Shown here piece by piece: positions 1 through 11,651 of a stretch of 64,000 nt of DNA. The position numbers and the translations under genes are program-made. Below the pieces are notes generated by a model. That model searched no databases and was not told the DNA's origin. It was given only the letters and a program-made list of their open reading frames with translations. The first letter of the stretch is position 1. Each line of letters opens with the position of its first letter. Origin of the DNA: Polytrichum commune (Eukaryota > Streptophyta > Polytrichopsida > Polytrichales > Polytrichaceae); the NCBI GenBank assembly GCA_950295325.1, contig OX485807.1:9451001-9515000 (forward strand), written 5' to 3'.

Positions 1-759
1 ATCTTGCCCGTTGAAAGAAAAGCAAAAATGAAAGATGCTTGTCACATGGATAAGCCAAAAAAATAATGAATAAATAAATAAAACAATCCATCAAAAGAAA
101 GAATCCAAAATGTCCAACTTGAAGGAAGCTCGCAAGTGGCTCTTGATAGCATTTAGTTTTGAAAATCCCCTTTAGCAATTTCCAATGCTCGAGGGAATGA
201 CAAGTACTTTTTTGCCAAAGTTTCATGAGATGTAGTCAATTGGTATATGACTTGTTAATGCCCCCACAAAATTGCCATGCCTCATACAATGATTTGCTTT
301 CACATTCATGTCTCAAAGTTTCTAGAAACTCAAGCAACTTGTGATGAAAAACTCTCTATGTTGTTTCATTAAGGGCCAAATTCATTTTGTCAAGTTAAGA
401 AGTGCTAAATTGAGTTTGACCCCCAATGAAATAATACAAAATGTTATTTTGTTCAAACCTCTCTGCACGGACTCCAAGCATGCACCCAAATTTGGTACGC
501 AAATCAACCAATTGCTAACCCAAACTCCAGTTGACTTTAAGGACAATTCTAATGCCTAGGAATTGTGGCACTCTATCATCATCAATGCCTTAAAAAATGT
601 GGCAAGCCATTGCTATTGCAACTACAAAACTTGGTTCATATGACCCCAACAAAAATGAATTATAAGGTTGATCGGGTGCCAAAATTGCAGAGAGATAGCT
701 TAGATTTCAAAACTAGAGAGTTTCATTGAGCTTGTAGTAACATTATGATACTCCAATGA
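1..759. other. Intergenic, nothing recognised
   Basis: AT-rich sequence with many stop codons in every frame. A 72-codon open stretch at 341-559 has no recognisable motif and I do not call it a gene. No repeat shared with the rest of the window was noticed. Confidence 0.5.
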
Positions 760-1025
760 CCTCTCTTAGGGTTGGGGTTCATGGCATCTACATAAACTCA
801 TTCATCGTGAATGAAGGGCTTCTAGTAAAACAAAACCCCTACAAGGTTGAGGGCCGATTCATTTCAATTGAAGTTCGCTAGATTAATTCGGGGTCTCAAA
901 TGCCATTTCCAAAGTCAAATTATCTTAAACTAGTTATTTTTGGACTATAAAATAGTTTGTTGCATTTTCACCTTGCTAATGGATGAGTTTATGTAGACAC
1001 CATGAATCCCTAGCCCCTATCTTAG
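760..1025. mobile_element. Family M3 inverted-repeat MITE, complete copy
   Basis: The left end (760-813) carries CATCTACATAAACTCATTCA. The right end (965-1025) carries its inverse in diverged form, with ATGGATGAGTTTATGTAGAC at the core. The two ends form imperfect terminal inverted repeats of about 50 bp around a non-coding centre. The same ends recur at 19041-19290 as a full copy and at 25147-25222 and 42049-42110 as halves, so this is a dispersed family. No target duplication could be fixed and the superfamily is unknown. Confidence 0.65.
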
Positions 1026-3160
1026 GACATATACTACATATATTGTATCCGTAGCTCATTCCATTTGTTTTGGTGCAAACATATCATACTTTAGAACTAG
1101 GCACTACATTAAGTACTCATGTTAGTGTGGGTGGAAAAAAATTAACATAGGCCACATGAGTTGTCTAGTCGGAGTGGAAATAACAAGGGTCCAAGGCCCT
1201 AGGTAGCATAAACTTAGAAAAAATATTTAACATGGTCCACACTAATTTTAAACTTGGCATGGATGGAAATGAATGTGACATTAGAGAATCATTGTGGCCC
1301 ACACTAAGAGGACTACTTCATGTAGCACCCAAAAGCACAACAACAATTCGAATCATGTTGCAGTAGCTTAACTACTTCAATCAATAGGTAAGAGTGATAA
1401 TCTCCCACAACCAAATCCTATGCCAAACAACTTAACAAAAGAAAACAAGATGACAACTTTCAGTTACATTCATGTCGCGGATGTCGTGCACTAAACCTCT
1501 GATTTAGTGTGGTGTTAGAATTGATGTACCAAGTTACAAATTAAAGTGGTTTTCGTGATTTGTCATGTAGCATCCAGTGACATGCGACTCCCTCTCTAGT
1601 TGCAGCCCAATGATTGCAAGACAGTCAATGTGGTCGATGATGATGAACAACATAGGTCACAACGAATCAAAAATTTAGTCTAGTTCACGCACCTACTATG
1701 CATTTTGGGAGGGGCGATCGACAAGGGAACATAAGCATTGACGCAATTCACTTGCAACCACATGAGCTCAATAACAACATGTTCAACATACAATTCACAG
1801 ACTATTTCATGTGTATGGGTACAACGGGTCAAAATACGACATACTCAAACTATTAAAAAGCAACAAAAAAATATTTACTTAGTAGAATGAAATCGCTAAG
1901 TTATAACATCCCATAAACATTAAACTGCTAACCTACATTAATTATCATATTCATTGTAGTTCTACTCAACTTATATGGTTACATGAATTAAGTAGATTCT
2001 ATATTCACGCCCATAGATTTGAATACCATCGAATCAAAGAGAATGCAACTCTTGGTATGATGCTTGGATATTACTAAAACCCTTTTTTCTTCCTTTCGCT
2101 TCCTCATTGGCATGTCGACTAAGTCAAGCATGGACCCATCTCACACAAATGAATTTGCTTGACTTTGCGGTTTTGGGGCTCACCCTTTTCCGCCTCCGTA
2201 TTCTTTAGTCTCTCTCTCCACCTACTTTATTTTCTTCCTCATGTTTTTGAGGGTTTCACACACACCCTTTCTTCCTTTCGTTTCCCCAATTCCGGGGGGG
2301 GGGGGGTCCACTCCTCAATGTACAAATTCAGAAGCCATGTGAGTGTGTAATTTGTGCCCCCAAAATGTACATTTACAATTGACGTTCTTAACAAGTAAAA
2401 GTAAAAGTAAAAGTAAAGTTATATACATGGTAACTTTGTGCAAAATTGCAAATTCTATGTAGTAGAAGATGTATCCGTGATGCATAATAAACAATTAGTA
2501 AATAAATAAATAATCCATGATATCTCAAAGTGAAAAAACAAGGTATTTCAACTCAAACTTTCATCCAAGCTTTGAGGGCCACTATCATTTTATTTGGTTG
2601 ACTTTTTTGGTCAAAGGGATTGCAATCATAAAATAAATATCTAGAATAATGGACCCCAAAAATTGAGATGTACCAAACATACATTAAGAGATATAATTAT
2701 CATTAGTATATATGCACTCACGCGGCTCCAACCCTTTGTATACGTACATTGAGTGCACGCCTTGTGCCCAAACACAATTTCGAGCAATTCGCCATGTACA
2801 ATATTATAGGTTGATAGCATGTTGGGCAAAAATAATTAAAAAAAAAATCAAGCCGAATTCTTTGGGAAATTAATGGGTCATATGGCCTAAATAGAAGGAG
2901 AATAATCTTCAAAATGTCTAAATCTTAAGAAATTCGGTGTCATCTAAAATGAGGCCAAAGTCAACAACTCAAATGCACTGACAACACTACCTATCACGCA
3001 CACTCACTCTAACATTCACACGGAATGAATTGAAATTGGCATTCATGCATTACAAACTGAACATCTCAAAACTAAAAGAGCCCTAAAAGCTTGAGAGAAA
3101 CGAAACCCACTAATAAAAGTCTAAAGAAAACCTAGGTAAGATATGCCATGTGCCTAAACA
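1026..3160. other. Intergenic, no gene recognised
   Basis: No convincing coding sequence is present. The stretch includes a pure G run near 2297-2308 in otherwise CT-rich DNA, and short AGTAAA repeats near 2394-2416. Confidence 0.5.
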
Positions 3161-3162
3161 TA

Positions 3163-3188
3163 TGTATGTATGTATGTATGTATGTATT
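3163..3188. repeat. (TATG)n microsatellite
   Basis: About six uninterrupted copies of the tetranucleotide TATG. Overlapping open frames on both strands here are low-complexity artefacts. Confidence 0.85.
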
Positions 3189-3715
3189 TCCCCGTGTTTT
3201 CAAAACTGTTATTACAGACAGCCAAAACCCTTCAACTATTGGACAACTTTTGCTCAACCGGCTACCAACATATGGTAAACACACGCGACAACATGAACAA
3301 CAAAAACCTAGGAAACGGAAGCCGACCCGGTCCCAAATGCCTTCCAACTTGGTCTTGATGGAGAGAGAGATAGATTGTCGACCCATCGTCATATTGCTTA
3401 ACTTACTCCGCAAGCTTCGAAACATGCCACAATTAATATGCCCTCCCCTCACCTCCTTCACACTTTGGGCGGGGTGCATGCGGTGTCGAGGGCAAGGAGC
3501 CTAAGCTAGCTAGCTAGTGGTCCCTATGATTGGAAACCTTGGGCCCGGAAAGGCAATCGATCGAGTTGTTGATAATGTGGGGCGACTTGTCAAAGTCGGG
3601 TGCATGCAACTTATTATGATGCCCCCCGAGGTACAAGCTCTCGGGCTCCGTGAGCGAATTCACATCCTTTGGGGGTATACGAATATTGTGTGTGTGTTTG
3701 TGTTTGTGTGCATAT
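3189..3715. other. Intergenic, no gene recognised
   Basis: Overlapping open frames of about 115 codons occur on both strands at 3132-3504. They run out of the TATG microsatellite and show no domain. A TG-rich tract precedes 3710. Confidence 0.45.
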
Positions 3716-4043
3716 CACTACATTGAACATGATATTTAGTGTGTTGATTATATCTAGTGTTGTTGTTACTACCCTACCCTGCTCAACATCAATTTTCAAT
3801 TCCTTGATATTTAGTGTTAGAAGATATGTTAAAAGATATGCCAGAATTCTTCTTTTATCATCGTTCATTTTTTTTTCATATCTTTAGTAACACTAAATTC
3901 AAACATGTAACTTCCAGATACTACCATAGTTGATATTTAGTGTTTGAGTTTACATTTAATGTTACTTACTTTCACAGGGTTATTTGACATTTAGTGTATG
4001 CATTCGTATATAGTGTATCAAACACTAAATATCATATGTAGTG
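3716..4043. mobile_element. TTTAGTGT-type element, copy C1a
   Basis: The sequence starts CACTACATTGAACATGATAT and ends in TAGTG. The motif ATATTTAGTGT recurs inside, and a quasi-palindrome (ACACTAAATATCATATGTAG) lies just inside the right end. The copy at 13291-13594 matches along its whole length with small gaps. The CACTA...TAGTG termini suggest a CACTA-type non-autonomous element. That is inference: the 3-bp flanks (TAT and TAA) match at only two of three bases. Confidence 0.55.
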
Positions 4044-4046
4044 TAA

Positions 4047-4944
4047 GGTAGATTGTGGGTGGGTGTGGAGCTTGTGTTGCATTGAGGTTGCATTAGCAAA
4101 TGTCTACATTGAAGCATCAACAAAACCCCATATCGAATGAAAGTCGGGATTCTCCCCGATTTAATTATGGTTCTTGAAAATGCGTGTTTGTTGAGGTTTC
4201 ATCTAAATACAATGATCATGTTGTTGAGTTATTGGCAAATCAACCCGTTTTTAAAAGTCGAAATGATGATAGTATGCAATTGTCGATAGTATTATGTGGC
4301 ATACTGCAGTGAGATGGATGGACATGGTGGTGGCACCCCACCCACAATATAAAAATAACAAGGATGAGTCTACTGCAGACAATCAAAATATATAGTTGTG
4401 TGCGTTAATCATACATCTAAGGCATTAGCCATGCTTAAATTAAGATATCAAGGGGGCCACAAAAACAAAAGACGGCCTCAATAAGGGGTATTAATTAAGT
4501 CCTCCATTTAGAGTCAACCACAATAATGATCCCGCGATAAATAACCCATCTTTGAGGTCACTTTGAGCTCCTCAAGTGAGCTCAAAAGTGGTTCCCTAGT
4601 TAATAAGACTCGTCCAGGATGACATCAGTTCGACAATACTTGCGACATGCTCGCTAGCCTACGACACATGTGCTCGACACTGTGCACTATCAGTACATTG
4701 TGCGTTTGGTATCAGAAAAGACATGTTTTCCTACTAGTGTAGTGCGAGAACCTTCTCCGAGGTTCCTCGAGCTCCTAAAATGAGTTCAAAAGTGATTCAT
4801 CACCGCAGGAATTCAAGTTCAATCCATCTTCAAAAAATCGTGTGCATTCGTAACATTTTTGACATTCTTATTATGTTATGTAAGTAATAGTGTAAATCTT
4901 CCTTCATCATTACCTCTCTATATATATAATTTGTGTGTGTGTGT
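4047..4944. other. Intergenic with a weak direct repeat
   Basis: A degenerate direct repeat around GAGCTCCTCAAGTGAGCTCA (4570-4589) and GAGCTCCTAAAATGAGTTCA (about 4768-4787) is the only structure seen. No gene is recognised. A TA/TG dinucleotide tract occupies 4919-4949. Confidence 0.45.
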
Positions 4945-4949
4945 GTGTG

Positions 4950-5146
4950 AAAATGTGAAAATGTGTTATATCTTTTTACTATTGAAAACACTTTTACCAA
5001 GTAAAGTTGTCAATGTTTTATAATCTCCAAACTATCAATTTGACATTTGTTGATGAAGTATGAGATGTACAGTAAAGAGAAATAGCATTGTGTGATTCCA
5101 AATAGTAAGTCACACTAAATATCATATTTAGTGTAGTGTGGTGCAA
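4950..5146. mobile_element. Family R4 element, partial copy
   Basis: The right part matches the R4 copies at 7382-7608 and 31133-31540. Shared features are a block resembling TTTACCAAGTAAAGT and the end sequence GATTCCAAATAGTAAGTCAC. It terminates with the quasi-palindrome CACTAAATATCATATTTAGT followed by GTAGTG. The left end is missing or too diverged to see. Confidence 0.5.
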
Positions 5147-5459
5147 ACTCAAGGATGGATCAAGCGCTCAATAGTTTGAGCTTTGGATTATAGCTTGTCG
5201 ACTCCAACGCAAAGATTCATGGAGGTGTTTATTGTGGAAATAGCATGCCATGCGACTTACACTTGAATCTATAACAATAAAGACAAGTCCTATTGTGTGG
5301 AAAGAGAGAAGATGTTGCAACAACGGGAAATTTTGACCTCCCATCCTTTTGTGCGACCACTCATGGTAGGAGGTTGAAACTTTTTCTTTCTTTTTTTTGC
5401 AGCAAGTGCACATCACTCATATATGTGACATTTGTTGTCGTCCTTTGGACAAGATGCCT
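5147..5459. other. Intergenic, nothing recognised
   Basis: Short opposing open frames at 5168-5505 carry no motif and overlap each other. No repeat was noticed. Confidence 0.4.
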
Positions 5460-5460
5460 A

Positions 5461-5979
5461 TTAACCCTTAACTTCCTAAGAGGCCATGTTTGGGCTTATG
5501 AATGACTCTTGAAGGCGAATTCATCCAAAAGGAATGTGCTAGGAAGGTCACAATAAGTATTATCTTGTTCCCCATGAGATTTTCTTCTCAATGGCGATGA
5601 CCCCATTTTAGTATGAAAAGGTGGTTGTTTATAAGAATTGTTTCAAGTCGAGAATGAACTAACTTCTACCCCTTGTTAATACATCGCTACATATATTAGT
5701 AACTTTTAATTATTTTCAGTAACAATTTTCTATGGATTATTTTTCTTATCTTAAATTTTATATCTATTATTAATATAATCTCCAAAGTTTGGACTATAAT
5801 TTTATTGCACATATCTATCATATTTATTCAATTTTAATTATTCTAAATCAATCTTCAAAAATCATGAATATTACTAAAAATTGTTACCGTATTGATATGG
5901 TTTTTAAAACATTTCTTTTAGGTACAATAATGATTGAGGTCCAAAAAGCCATCATATGCTCTAGGAAGTTAAGGGTTAA
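5461..5979. mobile_element. Putative inverted-repeat element of about 520 bp
   Basis: TTAACCCTTAACTTCCTA at 5461-5478 is repeated inverted near 5962-5979, with one or two mismatches inward. The interior is very AT-rich and non-coding. No clear target duplication or second copy was seen, so the mobile-element reading is an inference from the inverted repeat alone. Confidence 0.4.
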
Positions 5980-5982
5980 GTA

Positions 5983-7381
5983 ACCCATTCCTAGAGGTGC
6001 ACCTAATACAATAATCTCATCAATTGATTTTTCGAGAGAGATTTGTACGACAAAAGATTGCAAACCTTGGACAACTACCAAAATAACTAGAGTTACCTAG
6101 AGTTTTTTTCAATACATTTTAGGGAACAACTATAGTTAACTAGAGTTAATTAAGACCAACTTCAAGAACAAATACAGTTAACTAGAAAAATTCCAAGTAT
6201 TGTTATATATTGGAAGAAGTTCACCTCTTGATTTGCTTCAGTTGAGGGTCTTTAATGTGCTCGGGCCACTTAGGATCGTCAAGAAATGCCTTTATATGAT
6301 CACTCACAATGTTGGGCTCCAGAATAACCTCCATGTACAACACCAACACAAATAACACACTAGTGACACTACAACACTACAACATAATTCCGTGAACAAG
6401 TTGCGCTCAACTTTAGTTAATTACATATTTAATTAACTAGATATAACTATAATCAACTAGATTTTTTAGCAGGTAAAATTGCGAACAACTATAGTTACGA
6501 AAAGCAACGAGTTAACTAATAGTTGAATTAGTTGGTTAGTTGTCCAAGGTCTAAAAGATTGTCATGTATGGTTCTCCAAAACATCACTCACGACTCAAAG
6601 TAGGGCCACATGTGATAATACACACTCATGCTTCTAAATTATAGTAATACTCATTAATTACACATCCAAATGCTCCGACAATTACATGGAGAAATATGGA
6701 CATACATTACAACTTCCTTGAAGTCTCTAGAAACAACCTTCATAAATTGGTTGGGAGTTTTGGCCCACTGTTGACATTTTATAATGTTAGGAATGTTCAA
6801 GGGGTGTTGGAAATTAAACCCCAAACATGGTGAAATGAAGAGGGGGTGGTTCACTTTGGGTTGAAGACAACTATAAGAAAATGAATTTCATGGCACACTA
6901 TTGAAGGCCCATCTAAAATTATGTTCATAGTTAGATAAGGAGTTCATTTTTATATAGCCATCTTATGAAGCACCATGGTGCACACTCAAAGATCAACTCT
7001 TAACCAACATGCATTCGTCAAGTCGAGTCGGGAGCTTTCTTCACCATCCTTAAATGGATAGGAACTTGTATGTTTTAGCTTCAAGACCCAACAACATGAT
7101 GTTCCTTAAGTTTTGAATTGTGCATAGATATATAGATATATATAATGTTAAAATGGTCTTGGAGTACTTTAGAAGTGAATGTTCACAACACCTATTGAGG
7201 GGGGGGGGGAGGAGGGTGAAATTATTGATCAATATTGTGGAGCCTGGAGATTGTTATTTTTCATATAATATTAATCTCTCAATTGGGATCAAAGACCATG
7301 ATTTAGTATAATAAGATGAATCAAGAAATCGACTAGGGAGTAGTTATTTAACTATAACTACTTGGTAGGTATTTGGAAACC
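5983..7381. other. Intergenic, AT-rich
   Basis: Many short TTAACTAG/CTAGTTAA-like motifs occur between 6085 and 6530, giving weak local inverted repeats. A G run lies at 7201-7209. No gene is recognised. Confidence 0.4.
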
Positions 7382-7610
7382 AAACCACTATGACATTTAT
7401 GGTATTTAGTATCACTTTCTATTTGGAGTTATGCAATGGTATAACTATTTATTGTGAATGTAATACTTTACCAAGCAAAGTCATTTATGTTCTCTAGTGT
7501 CTAAACAACCTATTCAACTTTCGCTAGAAAACATTGAACTCTTGAATAAGAAGTTATTGCATCGCATGATTCCAATTAGTAAGTGATAGTATTGCCATAA
7601 ATGGTGTACT
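7382..7610. mobile_element. Family R4 inverted-repeat element, complete copy
   Basis: The left end includes CATTTATGGTATTTAGTATC. The right end carries the inverse (AGTAAGTGATAGTATTGCCA then TAAATGGTGTA). The interior includes the accompanying ATGCAATGGTATAAC and GTTATTGCATCGCATGATTC blocks, which are also inverse of each other. The element is non-coding. It directly abuts the next element at 7611. Confidence 0.6.
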
Positions 7611-7613
7611 TTA

Positions 7614-8613
7614 GGGGTTGCTTACATCATGGACCATGAACTTGTCCCATGTCTGATGACCCTTTTCCATGGTCACACTTCATGGTCATATTTATGTAAA
7701 ATACAAATTCTAAAACCTTTGGGCTCCTTACTAGATGTAAACGGAACATGGACCAAAAGGAGTAAGGATGCACCAAATAATGGACGTGTTGGGTTTTTTT
7801 TTTAATGTATGCCCAAAAAGGGTACTTAGGGGAAGGAAAAAAGAGTAATAATTATGTTTCATCTTCTACTTCTTCTTCTTCTTCTTCTTCCCCCCTTCCC
7901 TTCCTTTCCTTTCCTCTTAACTACAATAATGTTTGGCTTGAAAAAATTAAATGACAAAAAAATATTAAATTGGCATTTCTCTATCATGGTCCTTAACCTT
8001 CACTATAAAATGAGAAAACCTCTTTTGCCTCTCTCTCTCTCACCACAAAAACCATTGGACCGTGACAATGGATACTGTAAGTTCCAAAATAGGCTTTTGG
8101 AGGACCCCAAGCTCCATGGTCACTCTGACATTTTTTTTCCTTCATGTAAATCAAAGTGGTCCCATGACGAGTTTTGTAATGTACCTCGTTAAACTGTTCA
8201 TAAACAATAAACAAACATTTATTGACAAGAGGCTTACTTCTCAACCTGGAGACACACCCAAAAAAAAAAAAAAAAAAAAAAAAAGCCTTCCCCCAAGCCC
8301 AATCTATACATAATATCCATAAGATACTTGTAGAAGTCTCAAGCCTTTCCATACATAGACTGAAGTCTCCTTATCTATATGTGTATATCACTTTCACTTT
8401 GCTTTACATAGATAAAAGTCATCCAACTGCTCGTCCCTCGACTTTCCATCCATCCACGCTTCTTAGTCTTGAACATTCAAACCTGCAATTTATTTCCATC
8501 CTCAACAACAACACATTTCCAAATTAGTCCATTACAAGTTCAAAGACCAATCACATCTTTCAAGTGAGCAAGGGACAACCTTATGGTCCATGATGTACAC
8601 TAAACAACGCCTC
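7614..8613. mobile_element. PIF/Harbinger-like non-autonomous element (1.0 kb)
   Basis: The left end GGGGTTGCTTACATCATGGA and the right end (inverse of CATCATGGACCATAAGGTTG, within 8579-8613) are inverted. A short length difference at the very tip suggests a small deletion in the left end. The left flank is TTA, as expected for this superfamily, but the right flank does not match. The interior resembles the shorter element at 32745-33257: both contain GTTGGACC- and CATGGTCA-type blocks in the same order. A run of 25 A bases lies inside (8260-8284). There is no transposase. Confidence 0.55.
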
Positions 8614-9006
8614 AATTTCTAAGTCCAACTTATCAACTTATGAGCTCCTTCTTCGAACATTCGCTAAGTTAATCAACCTCCCCATGTGTCTTCGAGTGCT
8701 TGAACAACATCCACATGTCGCATTTTGAACATGAGCCGGCCATGATAGTAACGACGTATAGTATAGGGCATCATCGCAATTTCCTCGTCTCCTATTTTAA
8801 TGAACAAACTCTTGCCGAGTCATTACTGACTAATTCTTCGTTCGGAGTCAAAGCAGCTTTGGGAGTAATAATAATAATAAAACAATTATAGAACGCATGT
8901 ATATATATAACTGTCAATAAGAAGTTGAGTTGCGATCATCCATCCATTCTGGTGGCTCTAAACTATTCCACGTGGCATGTTCTCTTGAGTTAAGTGGGGA
9001 TCCATG
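8614..9006. promoter_or_regulatory. Possible upstream region of a candidate gene
   Basis: No repeat was recognised here. It lies directly upstream of the CTTT microsatellite and the candidate first exon at 9096. It contains CCACGTGGCA near 8968-8977, a G-box-like ACGTG core common in plant promoters. That role is inferred only from position and motif. Confidence 0.25.
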
Positions 9007-9033
9007 CTTTCTTTCTTTCTTTCTTTCTTTCTT
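9007..9033. repeat. (CTTT)n microsatellite
   Basis: About six and a half CTTT units. Pyrimidine-rich tracts like this are common in plant 5' leaders, and this one sits about 65 bp before the ATG at 9096. Confidence 0.85.
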
Positions 9034-9095
9034 CGTCTCTTTCTTTTTTGTGTGTGAAGCAGGCAGGAAAGTGAAAGTGGGTTTGTAGTGTAGCT

Positions 9096-9158
9096 ATGGC
9101 TGTGACATCTGGTGGAGGTGGAGCTGACCCCAGCAATCGTAGGAGAAACTTAAGGGAG
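9096..9158 (+). CDS. Candidate first exon of an unknown gene
   Basis: An ATG at 9096 opens MAVTSGGGGADPSNRRRNLR plus E, a glycine-rich then basic stretch that looks like a real amino terminus. It follows a pyrimidine-rich leader. The frame stays open to a stop at 9222-9224. From about 9168 it runs through a 15-bp tandem repeat, which suggests the exon ended earlier, perhaps at the GAG/GTGCAC donor after 9158. A second donor-like GGTGAGT lies at 9220-9226. No following exon was found, because downstream DNA is repeats. It could be chance or a decapitated gene fragment, and I do not recognise the product. Confidence 0.2.
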
Positions 9159-9300
9159 GTGCACATTTACCAAATTTGGATGCTCAAATTTGGATGCTCA
9201 AATTTGCATCCGGCTCGAGGGTGAGTTTCCATGTAGGCCACTCGCCCACTAGATTCTAGATGGTAGTGGGTTGGAGGTGCTCGCATCTATGTATGGGAAG

Positions 9301-9520
9301 AACCGGCAGCAGTTAGTAGTTGTAGATGAACCGGTTGAGTTCGAGAAATAAGCGGTTGAAGTTGGAGGTTTCAGGATATTTACCGATCGTTTTAGAGGAA
9401 TTTATAGAATGTATTTGAGACGAAGAAAGCGAAACCGGGTGATGCCAACATGTGACTAGTTGGATTTAGAATCACTAGGATCTTGACCGACTATGGATGT
9501 CCAAAAACCGCCCAGGCACT
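9301..9520 (+). repeat. Dispersed repeat R2, forward copy
   Basis: R2 is a unit of about 200-240 bp found at least twelve times here in both orientations. Landmarks in order are AACCGGCAG, GTAGATGAACCGGTTGAG, a block like CGATCGTTTTAGAGGAATTT, a block like GTTGGACTTGGAAACACTAG, GATCTTGACCGA and GGCACTGG/GGACACTG. It is non-coding and has no inverted repeat of its own. Its class is unknown; it could be a SINE, a solo terminal repeat or part of a larger element. Confidence 0.65.
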
Positions 9521-9734
9521 GGCTCGCATGTAGATAAGCATAGGTTGTCAACCGATCTCATTCTCGTGGCCTATTAGAATGTGGAGGATCGTGGACATGG
9601 GCCGCTAGATTCCCATGCGTCCACTGTAACACTTTTTAGGGTTTAGGTGACAATCATTGAAGGATTGGAAACCGGTTTGAGGAGGGGAGGAGGTAGTAGG
9701 TGGGCCTGGATTTGAGAAGATGGAAATAGTAGCT

Positions 9735-10130
9735 AGTTGGCACATAGCGGAGCAGATTGAAGTGCTTGAGATGATAGTTCTACATTTTAGTATGCAAAGA
9801 GAATACTAAGGTCAAGTGCCCTATGTTAAGACTTGTGATGAACTTGTTGACCATTGGGTGCAAGCATGATAGCGTGGACCAAAAAAGTGCTCCGGTATAC
9901 TAAAACCATGTTTTTTTGGGGTCAAAGGTCTAAAAGTAGTAGCAAAGCATTGTTTAAGCACACAAACACCAAGTATCTTGAGGTTAGACTATTGATCAAG
10001 TTGTTGGTCATTAATGTAACCAGGCACACGCCTCATAACATGGCAAGTGCCATTATTACGCATGTGGCAATAAATTTCACTGAGTATCATACACAATGTA
10101 CACCATTCACACATGTAATATCGTGAGCTC
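9735..10130 (+). repeat. Repeat related to the element at 23539-24083
   Basis: Blocks such as CTTGAGATGATAGTTCTACA, TTTTAGTATGCAAAGAGAAT and TATTACGCATGTGGCAATAA match 23710-24075 in the same order. The ends have lost the clean inverted repeats seen there, so this looks like an older relative. Confidence 0.5.
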
Positions 10131-10735
10131 AAGGTTAACATAAGTAAGGAAATACCATGGCCCACTGTATTCTACGTGCGGGTTGAAAATTAAAATGGCG
10201 TTTGAATCATCAAATCGCTTAAGTTCAAATACAAAATGATAAAATGTTTCAACTGTGTTAAAAATTTTGATCTCCTATAAAACATTATACTAAAAATGCT
10301 CAATACATTTCTCACACCAGAGTGACTTGGTGGTGGTGTCCAAAACATGGATCCCGTATTTGTTGTTGTGAACAAATGATGTTGTAAACTAGTCCAATCT
10401 CTCTTCAATCACATGCCTATTTGCTTGTGTATTCTTAGATCCACACCACTCGAATGTAGTGTCCAAATTGTTGGGCGCATCCACCTTGCTAGGTGTAGTA
10501 AAATAAGTAGGTGTATGATACTTGCCTCTCAACGTATTTTTGAATGGCCGTGTCTTCACTGTCCACAAATGATGATGACGACGACGATGATGATGCACTT
10601 GCAAGTACTTTGTGATCCTTTGAACTTTCCCTCCCTCTCGCCACTTTCTGTGTGGCTTCAAAATCTTCGACCACCGCCTAATGAACTTAACCTGCCATGT
10701 CTTTCTTCCATTTGACTCAAATAAAATAAACCATC

Positions 10736-10740
<5 letters not shown>
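10131..10740. other. Intergenic with a short dispersed motif
   Basis: Contains the block GATCCACACCACTCGAATGT, followed by a TAGTGTCC-type sequence. Related blocks recur near 12135, 30790, 30970, 32590, 38480, 42680 and 63150. A GAC/GAT trinucleotide-rich patch (10570-10600) gives spurious open frames. No gene is recognised. Confidence 0.4.

Positions 10741-10783
<43 letters not shown>
10741..10783. repeat. (GA)n microsatellite, 43 bp
   Basis: A pure AG dinucleotide run of 43 bp, the longest perfect dinucleotide repeat I see in the window. Confidence 0.9.
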
Positions 10784-10786
<3 letters not shown>

Positions 10787-10827
10787 ATCAATCAATCAAT
10801 GAACGAACAGACGCACAGACCCGGCTG

Positions 10828-10985
10828 CTAAGTTAGTTGCTACAGATGAAGCGTTTGGAGTTGTTCATCAAGACGTCAAGGACAAATTACCCCTCATTTT
10901 GGAGGAATCTGTGGAATATACCGTAAATTACTGAAGGAACCCCCAAAAGATCACAACATGTAAACACGTGTTGGACTTGGAACCT
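10828..10985 (+). repeat. Dispersed repeat R2, diverged forward copy
   Basis: Same order of R2 landmarks as at 9301-9520, including ACAGATGAAGCGTTTGGAGT and ATTTTGGAGGAATCTGTGGA. It stops before the terminal GACACTG and is followed at once by a second, better copy, so two R2 units stand in tandem. Confidence 0.55.
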
Positions 10986-10994
10986 TTGATCGGG

Positions 10995-11215
10995 GAGAAC
11001 CGGCAGTTAGTTACAGATGAACCGGGTGAGTTTGAGAAATAACCGGCTGAAGTTCAAGACTGCAGGGAAATGACCAGTCATTTTAGAGGAATTTGTAGAA
11101 GAAGATACCCCAATTTAATAAAGAAAACCCATAGGATGTCACATGTAAGCGGTTGGACTTGCAAAAACTAGGATCTTAACCGATTATGAATGCCCGACAA
11201 TCTCCCCGATCACTG
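10995..11215 (+). repeat. Dispersed repeat R2, forward copy
   Basis: A well-kept R2 unit with AACCGGCAGTTAGTTACAGA, TTTTAGAGGAATTTGTAGAA, GATCTTAACCGATTATGAAT and the end CCCCGATCACTG. Confidence 0.65.
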
Positions 11216-11448
11216 CTTGGAAACACGACGAGGATCTTGAAGAATGAAACCCAGAATTCTCCTCCCAGGACGTTGAGATGAATACCATTTGCGAATGCGA
11301 AACGAAACAGAGACAGGTGTCCCATCAATTGAAGAAATGAGCCTGCCGTAAGCGCTACCTGTGTTTGTGGTGCGGCAGGAAACAACTCACGTTTTGTGTG
11401 TGGTCAGGCGCCATCGCTTCCACACGATTGTGTCTAAAAGGTCTGTGG

Positions 11449-11651
11449 GTGTTAGTCGGGTTCCCTTTTCATGTTCTTGAACTTCCATGGATTAGGTTCA
11501 CGCGGATTGAGTGTGTTGCATTAAGCACCTCCACGAAGAAGCATGAGCAAAAATCAGATCGAAAATCCGACTTTTACTCTATCTGATTCAGGTATGGTTT
11601 TCGGATCGGAGGTGCGTGTTGGTGGATTCCTTAACTAGTAATAAAATGGAT
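11449..11651 (+). repeat. Left part of a long dispersed repeat shared with 32300-32485
   Basis: GTTCTTGAACTTCCATGGAT, GAAAATCCGACTTTTACTCT and GTGCGTGTTGGTGGATTCCT have counterparts in order at 32300-32485. The match resumes at 12020-12205, after the family D element at 11652-12015. The distant copy lacks that insertion. Confidence 0.55.

Noticed and set aside
3132..3504. Overlapping 115- and 118-codon frames on both strands
   Set aside because: Both include the TATG microsatellite, and both strands are open over the same bases without any motif.
8260..8284. A run of 25 A bases as a retrotransposon tail
   Set aside because: It lies in the middle of an inverted-repeat DNA element and has no upstream LINE or SINE body.
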